A stretch of 64,000 nt of DNA from Sorghum bicolor (GCF_000003195.3 NC_012875.2:17368398-17432397); one strand, 5' to 3'. Positions 1 to 12,500 are shown, numbered from the stretch's first letter. Notes: generated by a model not told the origin, from the letters alone. A program made the numbers and translations.

Positions 1-545
1 TAACCGGCATTACCATCCATGAAGCTGATGACCCGATGACCAGCCGCAGCATCAACCAGTAGATCGGCGACAGGCATTGGGTATCCATCCATCGGCGTAG
101 CTTTATTGAGATTCCTGAAATCAATGCACACCCGAAGCTTCCCGTTCTTCTTGTAAACCGGAACAACATTGGAAATCCATTCGGCATACCGACACTGCCG
201 AATAAACTTAGCTTCAATAAGTTTAGTGATTTCGGCCTTAATATCACGTAGAATGTTAGGATTACATCGGCGGGCTGGTTGCTGATGTGGCCGAAATCCA
301 GACTTGATGGGTAACCGATGTTCAACAATTGATCGGTCTAAACCAGGCATCTCTGTATAATCCCAAGCAAAGCAATCTTTATATTCCTTTAACAAACTAG
401 TCAATTGTCGCTTACTCTCAGGATCTAATTTAGCACTAATAAAAGTAGGCCTAGGCTTATCACCACTACCTATATCTACTTCTACCAAATCATCGGCCGA
501 TGTGAATCCCTGGCCTAATTTCCCATCATCGGCGAATCTATCCAT
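1..545 (-). CDS. Pol of Tat copy A, N-terminal part (reverse transcriptase, truncated by window edge)
   Basis: The ATG at 543-545 overlaps the gag-pro stop as TAATG, as in copy B. About 181 codons are present and I see no stop by comparison with copy B. They cover the pol N-terminus and the first part of the reverse transcriptase, up to the equivalent of the FMDGNAGY catalytic motif close to the window start. YxDD, RNase H and integrase must lie beyond the window. Confidence 0.85.
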   Translation of the reverse strand, partial: MDRFADDGKLGQGFTSADDLVEVDIGSGDKPRPTFISAKLDPESKRQLTSLLKEYKDCFAWDYTEMPGLDRSIVEHRLPIKSGFRPHQQPARRCNPNILRDIKAEITKLIEAKFIRQCRYAEWISNVVPVYKKNGKLRVCIDFRNLNKATPMDGYPMPVADLLVDAAAGHRVISFMDGNAG

Positions 546-3500
546 TAAAAACCGTCGTCAGAACCGACTGCTTGGATCGATGGAATCTCATAATTGGCAA
601 CTTTGAGAAAATCTTTCTCCCAAACTTCTCCTGAAATGCACCTGGTCCTTTCGTAAGTATCCGCTTCTGCCGATGCGATAACATAAGAAGAATCTCCTGG
701 GACAATCTCAATCTTGTCACCTACCCACTGAACCAAGCACTAATGCATTGTAGATGGGATACAACAATTGGCATGAATCCAATCTCTTCCCAATAATAAG
801 TTGTAGGCACCTTTTCCGCTGATCGCGAAAAAAGTTGTCGGCAAGGTTTTGCTGCCGATGGTCAACTCTGCACATATCGCCCCCTTGACTGGAGACACGT
901 TTCCTTCAAAGTCTTTGAGCATCATATCGGTCTTGGTCAAATCTTGATCCCCTTTCCCAAGCTTCCGATATACTGCATACGGCATAATATTAATAGCAGC
1001 TCCACCATCAACTAGGATCTTGGTCATTGGCTGCCCATCAACCCTTCCTTTGAGGAACAGAGCTTTAAGATGCTGCCTCTCGTCATCGGCAGGTTTCTCA
1101 AAGATAGCCGTCATCGGATCCAGAGCCAACTGAGCTATCTGATCAGAAAATTCCACCTCATCATCACTGGCTGGTGCAAGAAACTCCATCGGCAACATGA
1201 AGACCATGTTGACGTCTGCCGATGGACCTTCCCTCTTAGTGTCTGACGGCTGCCGACTTCCGGAGTTCTCTCCCTTGTTTAGCTCTTCTTGCCTTTCACG
1301 TTGCAATCTCCTTTTCTGTGTCTTGGTTAATCCTCCAGGGCACCATGGAGGAAGTGGCCTTTGCCTTGCCGTCGGGCGTCGGTTCTCCCTTGACTCCATA
1401 CGATGCGTGTTAGCATCCCTGCAAAATATGAATTCATCAGGAACCCGCGCATCAGCCATTCCCTCGAGCTCTTCTTGGTTCCTGGGAAAATACTGGACAC
1501 GGTCGCTAAGTCTGTCGTGCCCACTACATCTGCCCCCCAGCCGGTCATGAACTGACACCCTTCCTCTGATCGGCCCATTGAATCGCCGTTCATCATTATG
1601 ATAATGCCGATCGATCCGATCGTACCGATCATAACCGTTGCACTCAGGGCAGTCTCTGACAGTAGGAAGCTTGATATTTTCCTCCCAACAATGGATGAAG
1701 AATGGATAATTCCAATGATCCCTGTGCCGATTCCACTCCTGTCGGCGTCTTTCTTCTTCCCGTCGATAATCTTCCTGCTGGCGCCGATACCGATCTTCCC
1801 GTTGTTGCCATTTTTCTCGAGGCCTTCTATGAGTTATGACGATACCAGATCGAGGAAGCCTTCCTGAGCTAGTTCCTTCCTGGACCAAGCCTTTACTTCT
1901 TGCATCGGCAGTAGTAACTTGATGCTGAGGATCTACCGATGCACTCTTCTCAGCTGTCTCTGATGTTAAGACCTTAGCCTTCCCCTTAGCATCCAACATG
2001 TTTGTCGGGAAAGGATGTTGGTCTATCTTCATCGGCTTCTGGGCTTTGGAACTGTCAAACTTGATTCTCCCTGACTCTATAGCCGATTGCAGCTGCTGTC
2101 TGAATACTTTGCACTCGTTGGTGTCATGGGAAGTTGCATTATGCCACTTGCAATATCTCATCCTCTTCAATTCTTCTGCCGATGGGATCACATGGTTAGG
2201 TGACAGTCTGATCTGACCTTCCTGAAGTAGAAAGTCAAATATCCTATCAGCCTTAGCGGTGTCAAAGGCAAACTTCTCTGGTTCCTTCTGCCCAAAAGGA
2301 CAAGACATCGGCTTCTTGTTTTTCACCCACTCTGCCAAACCGATTACTGGTTCTTCGTCAGAATCTGAGCTTGTTGCTTCATCAACAAATGACACTTTCT
2401 TATTCCATGCTCTCTTAGGCTCGAAAGGCTTGATGTCTTGATCAGAAATCCTCTGCACCAAATGACTTAAACTTTCGAACTCCTGAGAGGCATACTTATC
2501 CCTGATATGTGGCAACAAACCCTGGAAAGCCAAATCGGCTAGCTGCCGATCATCCAGAACCAGGCTATAGCATTTATTCTTGACCTCTCGTATCCTCTGC
2601 ACAAATCCCTCAACCGACTCATCATTACGTTGCCTCAACTTGACCAAGTCGGTGATCTTCTTCTCATGAACCCCCGAGAAGAAGTATTTGTGGAATTGCT
2701 TCTCTAGATCGGCCCAAGTAATTACTGAGTTGGGAGGTAATGATATGAACCAAGTAAAGGCCGATCCAGACAATGATGACGAAAATAGACGAACCCTCAA
2801 TTCGTCCCTGTTACCAGCCTCTCCACATTGAATAATGAACCTGTTGACATGCTCCATGGTTGACGTGTCGTCCTGTCCGGAAAACTTTGTAAAATCCGGT
2901 ACCTTGTACCGATGTGGAAGCGGGATCAAATCATACGCGGGAGGATACGGTGTCCGATAAGAATAAGTGTTGACTTTGGGTTTTATCCCAAATTGTTCCC
3001 TCATTACTTCAGCAATCTTATCGGCCCAATATGCATCGGCATCTTGCCGATGAGGCGGCTGCGGATCTGGCACTTGGTGGCGAACCTCCACGTGTCTGTT
3101 CGGGACGTGATCTGCACGGAACATTGTATTGATCACCTGTCCTCCAATCTGGGGACCACCAAACTGCTGTCCACCGATTGGCTGTCCTCCGAGTTGCTGT
3201 CCAAAATTCATTGGCTGGTTGGGAATCCCCTGACCTTGGAACCCGGGATAGACCTGCCCTTGCTGGAACCCTGTAGTCTGGCAACTCTGCTGGGGCGATT
3301 GTGGAAAAGCTTGCTGTCCAAGCCATCCATTATTAGCGTTCATCGGCATAGGTGCTGCCGATGATTGGTAATTGGGTACCGTCGTTGAATTGACATACCC
3401 CGACTGGGCCATAGGCCTCTGCTGCATCAGCATTGACTCTGCCGATGCGTTGGGCATCTGGAACATTGAATCTTGAGGATTCCCAGTGTGAGGCCTCGCA

Positions 3501-4192
3501 GTAGTAGTTGTGGTATACCGAGGACTCTGGTTCACCGGCGCATTGGGAGGTGCCGATGTCATAGGAGTTTTGCCCCTCATGTCAGTTATTTGTGATGTTC
3601 CCGGCGTCAGCTCTGGAGGCATACCGTAACCCCACCAGTTGGGAGGAAGCGTCAACCCTGACATTGCCGATGCCAACATATCTGTTGTCAGTTTATGCTG
3701 CCCAACTGAAATTTGTGGGTTGGTTGCCATCGGCATAGATAGTGCACCAGTAGTCCCTGATGTACTTGGAGGGACGGCAGGTTGTGCACTTGCACTCGTC
3801 AAGGCAGCCGATGGAGCCGTGACCTCTGGTGCCGTTGGTTGATGATGGGAGGGGCCCACATAATCTGGTGGGATTTGTCCTTCCTTGAAAGTTCTTGCCA
3901 CGACATTGAAAACCGTATTAGACAATACACCAGCTTGGTTAATCAACGCTCGATTGATGGCATTGTCAACCATATCTTGAAGCTTGCCAGGATTGGCATC
4001 AAAGGTAACCTGCCGTGGTGCCGGCAGTGCATCTTTCTGGACCACTTCGCCGCTCCTGTTTATGCTGAAAGACCTCAGGCATTGCTGCTTGAACTCTTCC
4101 ATGGCTTGGGCAATAGCTTGCTTCTGCTCATCCTTGAGGTTGGCCTCCGTCACGGGGATGACGTTCTCTTGATCGAGGTCAGAGATTGACAT
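545..4192 (-). pseudogene. Gag-protease polyprotein of Tat copy A, broken by one nonsense codon
   Basis: Gag packages element RNA and the retropepsin matures the polyproteins. The ATG at 4192 matches the start in copy B (MSISDLDQEN). The order is a Q/P-rich N-terminal part, a Retrotrans_gag domain, a C-x2-H-x5-H-x4-C zinc-finger-like motif, an Arg-rich stretch and a retropepsin with an LVDGGA active site. A TAG at 740-742 replaces the CAG (Gln) found at the same place in copy B and removes the last 65 residues, past the catalytic site. The rest of the frame stays open to the natural TAA at 545-547, which overlaps the pol ATG. The change is C to T in CAG, a CHG methylation context. The upstream open frame into the LTR is not taken as coding because its first codon is not ATG. 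Confidence 0.9.
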
Positions 4193-4213
4193 GTTGATCT
4201 TGATCTTGAATCT

Positions 4214-4238
4214 GTCCCACTGGGCGTGCCAAAAGATG
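4214..4238 (-). promoter_or_regulatory. Primer-binding region of copy A
   Basis: Directly inside the LTR end (minus strand) lies a segment containing TTTTGGCACGCCCAGTGGGA, in the position of the tRNA primer-binding site. The equivalent in copy B is at 17708-17732. I do not assign the tRNA. Confidence 0.6.
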
Positions 4239-4938
4239 TGTTGATGCAAAACTGATCTGCAAACACAAAGGGCTAATACCCGATTCAAACGTTAAGGCGT
4301 GCCAGCCGATTTGACCTTACTATCGGCAAAGGTGATAACTCGAATACTTTAGTCCTGACAACAGCGATGCGCCCGGATGTCACGGCTAAGAGGTACTCAC
4401 GCGGAACTCGAGAACACGCCGAGCTTAAGTCGATGAATTCCTAAGAACTCGTAATAAAAAGAAAAAAGTATGACGAAGTCGTCAAAAAGTAGATGCTGGA
4501 ATATGAGTAAAAACGTGTGTTTGATTGATTTCTTGATTTTTTATTATTACAAGGCCCTAGGGTTTATATTTATACCCTGCTCAAAGAGCTACAACCAGAC
4601 ACGATTAGAATTCGAATTCCAAATTACACGGAATCCGTATACAAAACGATGCAAATAATTAAGGAAATAACAAAACTATCCCTCGTGACAAACCGAAACT
4701 CCTCCACATGACAACTGGCAGCTTCCGGACTCCTCCTTTGCATCATCGGCAATCCCTTTGCCATAGTCATCGGCAGACCTTTTTATCTAGCCATCGGCAC
4801 CATATTACTGCCTGTGGACTTAGTCACATTCAACCTCTCCCTCATCGGCAACCATCATCATCGGCAACCCGCTTTGTAAACATCGTACTGCCACCTTATC
4901 CTGCCATCCTAGACACGTGCCTAGAAACGGTGTCAACA
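4239..4938 (-). repeat. 5' LTR of Tat copy A
   Basis: On the minus strand it starts TGTTGACACC at 4938 and ends TGCATCAACA at 4239, 700 bp. It aligns with the 688-bp LTRs at 17020-17707 and 28679-29366. Differences include about 10 extra bases near 4874-4883 and scattered substitutions, so copy A comes from a slightly different, probably older, insertion. A TATA box lies near 4566-4575 (minus-strand TATAAATATAAA). Confidence 0.93.
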
Positions 4939-4943
4939 CTTAT

Positions 4944-6744
4944 ATCACACACATAGAAGTAATGACATTCAAAAGTGATCACATTATCCATACATTGATT
5001 CATGTATCGAACAAGTATATTATATATGTAATATCACTTAACATCAAACTAGTCACTTAACGTGACAAGTTTGTGACAATAACATGACAATGACCCTGCT
5101 TATTGGAGTGTTGCGACTCTCTTGCTGATCTTGTCCTTCACCTGCTCAATCATATCTAAGAAGTCACTAGCATGCTTTTAGCATCAAATCTAACATATCA
5201 AACATAGCACACAGTTTAATAATAGTAATTTAAGGTGCACATAGTAATTTTGAAGCTTTAGATAAGTCAGAATTAGATACATAACCAAATCAACATATAC
5301 TAAACTAGAGACTTAACACAAGCTATGTAGATAACCAAAACAGGTTATGAGTTTAAAAAAATCAATGTACATATATCTACATATTTATCTCATTTCTGTT
5401 CTTCATGTTTTGCATTATACAGATTTTGAAACAAGGAGCAAGCAACAGTTCATATTAAAAGGAGCAAGTAACAATTCTATTATCTAAACTAAAGAAATCC
5501 TAGCAGCTAAAATAGTAGCAACTACTGAACATACTGCAACTAGCAATTAACTATTGCACTGCAAATCTGCAACTTGCAAGTACTTGGAAGCTCCACATGT
5601 GAAGCTATAATTGTACTGGTTGCCTATTAGTCCTTATCACCAGCGAGGAAGAAATAAGATGAGGCATCAAACTTACATTGCCTATTGGACCTTATCACCA
5701 GGCCACTTTTCTTAAGCTACTCTCTTCAGTCATATTGTTCCAAGACAATCAAAAACTGCAAGAGGCATGGAACTTTCTTTAGCAACCATCCAAGCACAGT
5801 AGTAAGGTTGTAAGCATGATGTGAACTGCTAGTCTGCTATACTACTTACCAGAAAGAGACAATCTATGGCATCAAAATTTCCTCTTCTGCCATTTTTAAA
5901 AGAACAGGATAAATATATAGCAGCTCTCCATGACATACGCATTCTCAAAAATTGTAATTGCAAGATATAAACAAACGTTGTAATGCTATCTGATTCTCAG
6001 CTGCATGGAACAAACTGAGACTAGAGAAATCAAATATATTTCTTTGATAACATCCCAAATTAAATATAAAATACAAACTGTGTTGGAGCTTGTTAAGTCA
6101 CAGCTATGAGGCTAAATCAGTAGCAAACAAGACCTTTGACAGGGCATAGAAAGCCAATAGGTCTCAAGCATAATAGTTCTGTAAATTTAAGAAATTAATG
6201 CTACTCATATACTCAGCCAATAACCTACAAATTCATCCAAATTTATATAGTAATTTGCTAGCTAAAATGGACAAGAGGTATGCCACAAGTAATTGAAGAA
6301 TTGCAGATACGTGCTCAGAAGCACCTAAAGGTGAGTATGCATATTTACAGAACTTAAGGACAACTGCATCCTCTCCTATTTTGGAAATACAACCTCCTGG
6401 AGTCTATAGTAACATCAGCGATCGCCATATGACAGATGCAAGGTCAGGATCAATTAGTGCAGTGTTAGCCACAAATACATATTAAGATAGGAGTGTTAGC
6501 CACAAATCAATTAGTGCAGCTTGTACCATAGTTCTGTTATCTCCCATGCAGATTGAAAAAATAATGTGGAACACATTATAAGAACAGTACCTGTTAGCCA
6601 CAAATACATATTAAGATAGGAGAGTAATAAAGAGATAAGAAATACATATGTAATGGCTTTGCCATTGAAGCCATAAAACCTGATGAATGGTAATCAGCAA
6701 CAATCGATACCAGCCTAGGAAATCGGATCTGACCTCCATCTGAC
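4944..6744. other. AT-rich non-coding stretch inside the CACTA remnant
   Basis: No reading frame or conserved domain recognised. It follows the 3' end of the Alba pseudogene (minus strand) and could be its trailing intron or UTR sequence or transposon filler. A 30-bp direct repeat starting tgttagccacaaatacat occurs at 6463-6492 and 6592-6621. Confidence 0.6.
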
Positions 6745-7690
6745 TCACCCAGGAGTTTGCTTGTCCAGCTCTCTGGGGGACAAAGTAATTGATATCATCG
6801 AAACATGCCGAGTCATCTCCAATCTGAAAATGGGGAAGCCCCTAAAAAGTTAGGAACGTGAATTGCACAAACAAAAATGGATACGAAAGAATCTAGAACA
6901 GGTAGAAATTTTACGGGACAAGGCCTTCTTCTATGGGTTCCCAGACATCAGTGATGCTGACAGAACTGATGTTGGTATCCTGGTGTAACCGATCCTTTTC
7001 TGTTTCAAAAGAAGGTTTGTCATATATTGTCGATTGGTTGGCCAAAAAATGCAACAACAGAGAGCGAGCAGGAGTATTACCTTGATAATCTCTGCAACAG
7101 CAACAGATTTACTGATTGCCTGTCCCATGGCCTTCAACACAATCTCTTTAATTCTCCTTTCCTGGTTATATAATAATAAAAAAGGAAATAAGAGCTTAGA
7201 AATAAACAATGAATTGAAAGAAAACTACATATTAGTAGTATAAATAGGCAATAGCTCATGTAAAACTATTATTCATCGTACATGTATAATGCAAGGAAAC
7301 AAACACAATCTCCACCAATACCCTTCTCATATGCCAATTTGTGGTACATTGAATTAGTACAGTGGTACATCAATCGCCGCAGTTGGGGTAAGCATATACA
7401 AATTTTACACATCGAAACCCACAAAACTTGGATGTTTGAATCCACCTCTCGAGCCTAACGGCAGAGAACCACCGTGGCCTGGCAGCCGTTCCATCAAAAC
7501 AAAAAAACTCTGATTCGAATCGACAGAGACGGGACTCGAACGCAGCGTATCCTAAATACAATACGATACGGCGGCGATGGCGAGGATAAGCTCGGGCACC
7601 TGGAGGAGGGAGGTAGCATAGGAGACATAGTTGCGGAGCCCGACCAGCAGCCGTTGTTGCCATTGCCGAAGCTGAAGCCGCCGCCGCCGC
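6745..7690 (-). pseudogene. Alba-domain (DNA/RNA-binding) protein gene fragment
   Basis: Four exon-like blocks in order on the minus strand match plant Alba-family proteins of the RNase P p25-like type. Block 1, ending at 7600, carries GLRNYVSYATSLLQ before a GTGCCC donor. Block 2 is 7161-7081 (KEIVLKAMGQAISKSVAVAE). Block 3 is 6999-6915 (LHQDTN, then DVWEPIEEGLVP). Block 4 is 6823-6745 (TRHVSMISITLSPRELDK). Splice signals flank blocks 2 to 4. Block 3 needs a one-base shift to be read and lacks a residue or two before GLHQ, so the copy is broken. Block 1 has no clear start. The intron-containing structure means it was captured as genomic DNA, probably by the CACTA, rather than by retroposition. 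The GC-rich 5' region runs to about 7800. Confidence 0.72.
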
Positions 7691-8080
7691 CGCCTTCTTT
7701 TCTGTAGTAGAGAGAGAGATGGGTCACGAGCGTGGGAGTGAGCTGGGGTAATGGATTAGGGTGTGGGTGGGTGAATATGAGCCGTTGATCGTGATCCGAC
7801 GATAGATGATGATTGCTTGGTCTAGCAGACCAATTGGGCCACAAACCAAAATGGACCATGGAAACATATCACTTCTGGGCCAAAATTTAGCGACGGATGA
7901 TCTGACTCAGTTACTAGTATATAGCAACGGATGATCCAACGCAAAAGCAAAATATTTATAGCAACGGACCACCCATCAAAGTATTGAATTTTAGCGACGG
8001 AGGATCCGAGGGACACCTTTAGCAACAGATTGTTCAATGCTAATTTTTATCTTTAGCAACAGATGACCGATGCTATTTTA

Positions 8081-8096
8081 GTGTTGTGGTGTAGTG
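8081..8096 (-). repeat. CACTA terminal inverted repeat (right end)
   Basis: Minus-strand CACTACACCACAACAC, followed inward by subterminal TAGCAAC-type repeats. The adjacent outer bases tgc (8097-8099) would be the 3-bp target duplication; the partner is not visible. Confidence 0.8.
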
Positions 8097-9016
8097 TGCA
8101 GAGCTTGACAAAGAGAAGGGCCTCGTCAAGGCGGACCTTGCCTCTGCCCGGGAGGCCTATCGAGAGGTGAAGGAAGAGTGCGTGAAGAGCGAAATCGCTC
8201 GGAGCGCCACAGAAGAGGCCGGGAAGAAGGCCCAAGAGGATCTCGAGGCTGAGCGAGCTTGCTCTCGCGGGCTCTCTGACGAGGTCAATCGTCTGAAGAG
8301 GGCGCTGCTAGAGAAAGAGGGAGCTATCTCTCAGGCGGGCAAGGCAATTGAGGACTTGCGGGTCGCCAACACCGACCTGGCCCGCTCTTACAGGGGTATA
8401 GAGCGGGCCAACACTGATCTAGTTGGCGAAAATATGGCTTTGCAGGAGAGGATTCGTGGTATGTTTCTTTACACTTTCATGTTTCTTTTACAAGGCGTAT
8501 TTTGTGTTGTCTAATTTCCCTGTGTCGGTCTTTGTAGGGCTTAAGGACGAGCTTCTAGCTGCCCAAGTTGAAGCCCGCTCCGCCAAGGCTCAGCTCGAGG
8601 GGGAGGTCGCTTTGAACGGTCGACTACGGACTACGATAAGCGATCTCTCGGTCTCCTAGGAGCTTGAGCCTGTGGACGAGTCGAGGGAGGCGGCTCGAGG
8701 CGACGTGCTGGTCGATCAGTTGTGCTACCTAGGTGCCACGCTGAGGGACCGAGTGCGGGACGCCCTTCATACCGGGGTGAAGCGGGCAATGGCGGTTGTC
8801 TGCTCAGGCTTTTCCTACGGTATGGAGGTGGTGTCCCACGGCTTCGTCCCTGACATTTCTAAGACCGACACAGAGAACGAGGAGAGGCTCCATGCCTTGA
8901 TTGATGACGCAGAGATCCCTGGAGAAAGGTTGGCGAGGCTGTTCGAGCTAGAAGTACTTCCTCCCGAGACTAGCCCGGGTGCGGATGGTGGTGGTGATGG
9001 CGGAGATGCGCACTAA
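8097..9016 (+). pseudogene. Antisense coiled-coil gene of second Tat element (5' end removed by CACTA)
   Basis: Two exons remain. Exon 1 enters from the CACTA junction at 8097 and ends at 8458 before GTATGTTT; exon 2 starts at 8538 after TTTGTAG, with the glycine codon split by the intron in phase 1. The product is highly charged (EEAGKKAQEDLEAERA; repeated L/A heptads) and predicted coiled coil. The C-terminal part has RDRVRDALHTGVKRA and ends in a Gly/Asp tail. A TAG at 8657-8659, where a glutamine would fit, breaks exon 2. Its position, 3' of pol on the opposite strand, parallels the antisense gene of Tat copy B, though this fragment shows no plant mobile domain (its upstream exons are missing). 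Function unknown. Confidence 0.7.
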
Positions 9017-9558
9017 GGCCTGCGAGCCTATGCTGGGTGTCTAGACCTGTTGTAAAGTACCTGTCTTAAGTAAACACCGTGTCTTTAAGTGGTTTGTAAG
9101 ATTTGTGAATATTTGCTTATTTTTATGCTCGAGATTTCTTTGTTTCCTTTTCTACCTACGTTTGTATTTCTCGTTCGGTCTTTTGTTAAGGCGACCTTGA
9201 TTGCCTCGAGGGTGAGGGAGTGAGTAGAGTGACCATAGCCCGAGGGCGTAGGGGTTCTCATGCTCGTCGTCTCTCGGCCCTTAAGGGGCTCGAGGTGCCT
9301 CTACTACTCGATCATGCGCGGTTTACTTATAGCAAAGAAAAAACCGTTCGGTTTTTAGGAACTTGGGGGGGGGGAGTCCCCCCTGCTAGCCCCCGAGGGA
9401 GTATCGACTATGATGGGTCATGGTTGGTACTCCCTTCTAACGTCGAGACCTTGACCGGTGAAAACGTAAATTACTCAAAGAAAAGATCTCATTTATTCAT
9501 GCGTTGATTCATAGGATCTTGGTACAGAATGTACATGAGAACATAAAACTTCGAAGCT
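9017..9558. other. Spacer between antisense gene and pol end of second Tat element
   Basis: Probable 3' UTR of the coiled-coil gene followed by non-coding element sequence. It contains a ten-G run (9365-9374) separated by AGT from a six-C run (9378-9383), able to form a hairpin. No coding region recognised. Confidence 0.55.
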
Positions 9559-12500
9559 CTAGGGGTAGAATCGATGTAGCAGTTCGATGTTCCATGCGTT
9601 GGTGAAGACCGCCCCTTTTTCATCTATGAGCTTGTACGTTACTGGCTTTAGGACCTCAGCCACCACGTATGGGCCTTCCCAGGGTGGGGTCAGCTTGTGG
9701 CGTCCTTGGTTGCTTTGCCGTCGCCGTAGGACAAGATCGCTTACGTTCAGATCCCTTTTGCGCACGTGCTTGTCATGATAGCGTCGAAGCTTCTGCTGGT
9801 ATCTTGCGGAGTTGAGGAGGGCCATGTCTCGAGCTTCTTCGAGCTGGTCGACCGTGTTCTCTCGAGTCTCCTTGTTCGTCTGCTCGTTGTAGGCCTTGAG
9901 TCGAGGTTACCCATACTCAAGGTCTGTTGGAAGCACAGCCTCGGAGCCATAGACCATGAAGAATGGGGTATATTTTGTGGCCCTGCTAGGCGTCATCCTT
10001 AAGCTCCACAGGACCGAAGAGAGCTCTTTGACCCATTTCTTGCCAAATTTCTTCAACCGGTTGAAGATTCTTGGTTTGAGCCCCTGCAAAATCATGTCGT
10101 TGGCACGCTCGACTTGGCCGTTAGTTCGAGGGTGTGCTACTGTAGACCAGTTCACACGGATGTGGTGCCGGTAACAGAAGTCCAAGAACTTTTTGCCGGT
10201 GAACTGGGTGCCGTTGTCGGTAATGATGACGTTGGGTATCCCAAACCGGTGGATGATGTCGGTGAAGAAAATGACTGCTTGCTCGGAGCGGATGTTCGTG
10301 ATGGGTCGAGCCTCGATCCATTTGGAAAATTTGTCGATGGCCACCAGCAAATGGGTGTATCCTCCTGCTGCTTTCTGCAAAGGGCCTACGAGGTCGAGAC
10401 CCCACACCGCAAATGGCCACGTGATGGGGATCATCTGGAGAGCATGAGCAGGAAGATGGGTTTGCTTGGCATAAAATTGGCACCCGTGGCATGAACGTAC
10501 GAGCTCTATGGCGTCAGCTATGGCCGTTGGCCAGTAGAAGCCTTGTCGGAAGGCGTTCCCGACGAGGGTCCTTGGAGCAGCATGGTGGCCGCAAGCTCCC
10601 GAGTGTAGATCCTCGAGGAGCTTTCGACCTTCTTCTATGGTGATACAGCGCTTCAAGATCCCGGTCGGACTCCGTCGGTATAGCTCTTTGCTTTCGCCAT
10701 AGATCACGTACGATTTGGCCCGTCGAGCGATATGGCAGGCCTCAGATCGATCCTCCGGTAGCTCACACCAGATCAGGCAATCAAGGAACGGTGTGCGCCA
10801 GTCGAACGGTCGACCGGGACGCTGTTCCACCTCCATTACTTCTGCTGCCGCTAGCAGGGCTTCGATAGCGTCGGTTGGATGGAGGGCGGCGGTTTCGACG
10901 TTAGCCCCTGAGCCCAAGTCAACGGATGGCTCGTGCAGATCTCTTGAGAACGCGTCGGGCGGGACCGTGCCTCGAGTCGACGCGATCTTAGCGAGCTCGT
11001 CGGCTGCCTCGTTGTAGCGTCGGGCGATGTGGATGAGCTCGAGGCCGTGGAATTTGTCCTCGAGCCGACGCACTTCCTTGCAGTATGCCTCCATTTTTGG
11101 GTCGTGGCAGCTAGAGGCCTTCATCACTTGGTCGATGACAAGCTAAGAGTCGCCTCGAACGTTGAGGCACCGAACTCCTAGCTCGATGGCGATTTTTAGC
11201 CCGTTGACGAGGGCCTCGTATTCTACAATATTGTTGGATGCGGCGAAATGTATTCTAAAGACATACCTTATATGGACGCCGAGGGGTGAGGCGAACAACA
11301 GACCTGCCCCAGCTCCTGTCTTCATGAGAGATCCGTCGAAGTACATCGTCCACAGTTCCGCTTGAACTTGAGCCGGGGGGAGCTGGGAGTCCGTCCATTC
11401 CACGACAAAATCCGCCAGAGCTTGAGACTTGATGGCTTTGCGGGGCGCATAAGTGAGGGTCTCACTCATGAGCTCGACCGACCATTTGGCGATTCTTCCT
11501 GTGGCCTCCCGACTTTGGATGATCTCTCCCAAGGGGAAGGACGAGACCACCGTGATAGGGTGACCAAGGAAGTAGTGTTGCAGCTTGCGTCGGGCGAGGA
11601 TCACTACGTAGATTAGTTTCTGGATCTATGGGTACCATCCCTTGGTTTCTGAGAGTACCTCGCCGATTAAGTAGACCGGCCTCCGGACTGGCAGCGCATG
11701 TCCTTCTTCCTGCCTTTCGACCACCACTGCCACACCGACCACCTGGGTCGTTGCAGCGACGTATAGAAGCAGAGGCTCTGCGAGCTGAGGTGGAACTAGA
11801 ACTGGAGCGGAGGTCAATGTTTTCTTCAGGCTGTCGAGGGCCTCCTTGGCCTCAGGGGTCCACGAGAAACGTTCAGCTTTTTTCAAGAGCCGATACAGCG
11901 GCAACGCCTTTTCCCCTAACCTCGAGATAAAACGGCTTAGCGCCGCCAAACACCCCGTGACCTTTTGCACTCCCTTGACGTCTCGAATCGGCCCCATTCT
12001 CGCAATGACCGAGACTTTCTCGGGGTTGGCCTTGATGCCGCGTTGGGAGACTATGTAACCCAAGAGCATACCTCGAGGTACGCCAAAGACACACTTCTCG
12101 GGGTTAAGCTTGATTTTGTTGGCGCGTAGACAACCAAAAGCGATTTCGAGGTCCTGAATCAGGTCACCTCGTTTCTTCGATTTGACGACGATGTCGTCGA
12201 CGTATGCCTCGACCGTCGACCCTATGTGTTTGCCAAACATGTGGAGCATGCATCGCTGGTATGTCGCCCCAGCGTTTCGAAGCTCGAACGGCATGGTCAC
12301 ATAACAGTACATCCCAAAACGCGTAATGAAAGATGTCGCGAGCTGGTCGGATTCCTTCATTCTTATTTGATGGTAACCAGAATATGCATCAAGGAACGAA
12401 AGGGTTTCACATCCCGCGGTGGAATCAACAATTTGATCGATACGTGGTAAGGGATAAGGAACTTTTGGACATGCTTTATTTAAACTCGTGTAATCGACAC

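Larger units (their letters stand above)
1..4938 (-). mobile_element. Tat-lineage Ty3/gypsy retrotransposon, copy A (5' part; rest beyond window)
   Basis: Minus-strand element of the same family as the complete copy at 17020-29366. From right to left it shows the 5' LTR, a primer-binding region, gag-protease and the start of pol; the remainder runs off the left edge. The gag-pro reading frame has the same overall length as copy B (3648 bp including the natural stop), so there is no net indel, but a nonsense mutation interrupts it. Its orientation is opposite to copy B. The base after the LTR begins cttat (4939-4943), the expected 5-bp target duplication, whose partner is outside the window. 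Family identity is seen directly by comparison inside the window; the Tat assignment rests on the dual RNase H of copy B. Confidence 0.93.
4939..8096. mobile_element. CACTA transposon, right-hand part with captured host gene
   Basis: The right terminus reads CACTACACCACAACAC on the minus strand, ending at 8096. Inside it (about 7880-8080) are repeated units of the form TTAGCAACGGATGATCC / TTTAGCAACAGAT in near-tandem array, the usual subterminal repeats of CACTA elements. The transposon interrupts the coiled-coil gene of the next element at 8097. The left terminus is not visible. Copy A borders at 4938 and most simply lies inside this CACTA. No transposase was found, so it is non-autonomous as far as visible. 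Confidence 0.75.

Noticed and set aside
3782..4189. Open frames antisense to gag-pro (also 17691-18104 in copy B)
   Set aside because: They mirror the gag frame in both copies and contain no domain, intron signals or promoter.
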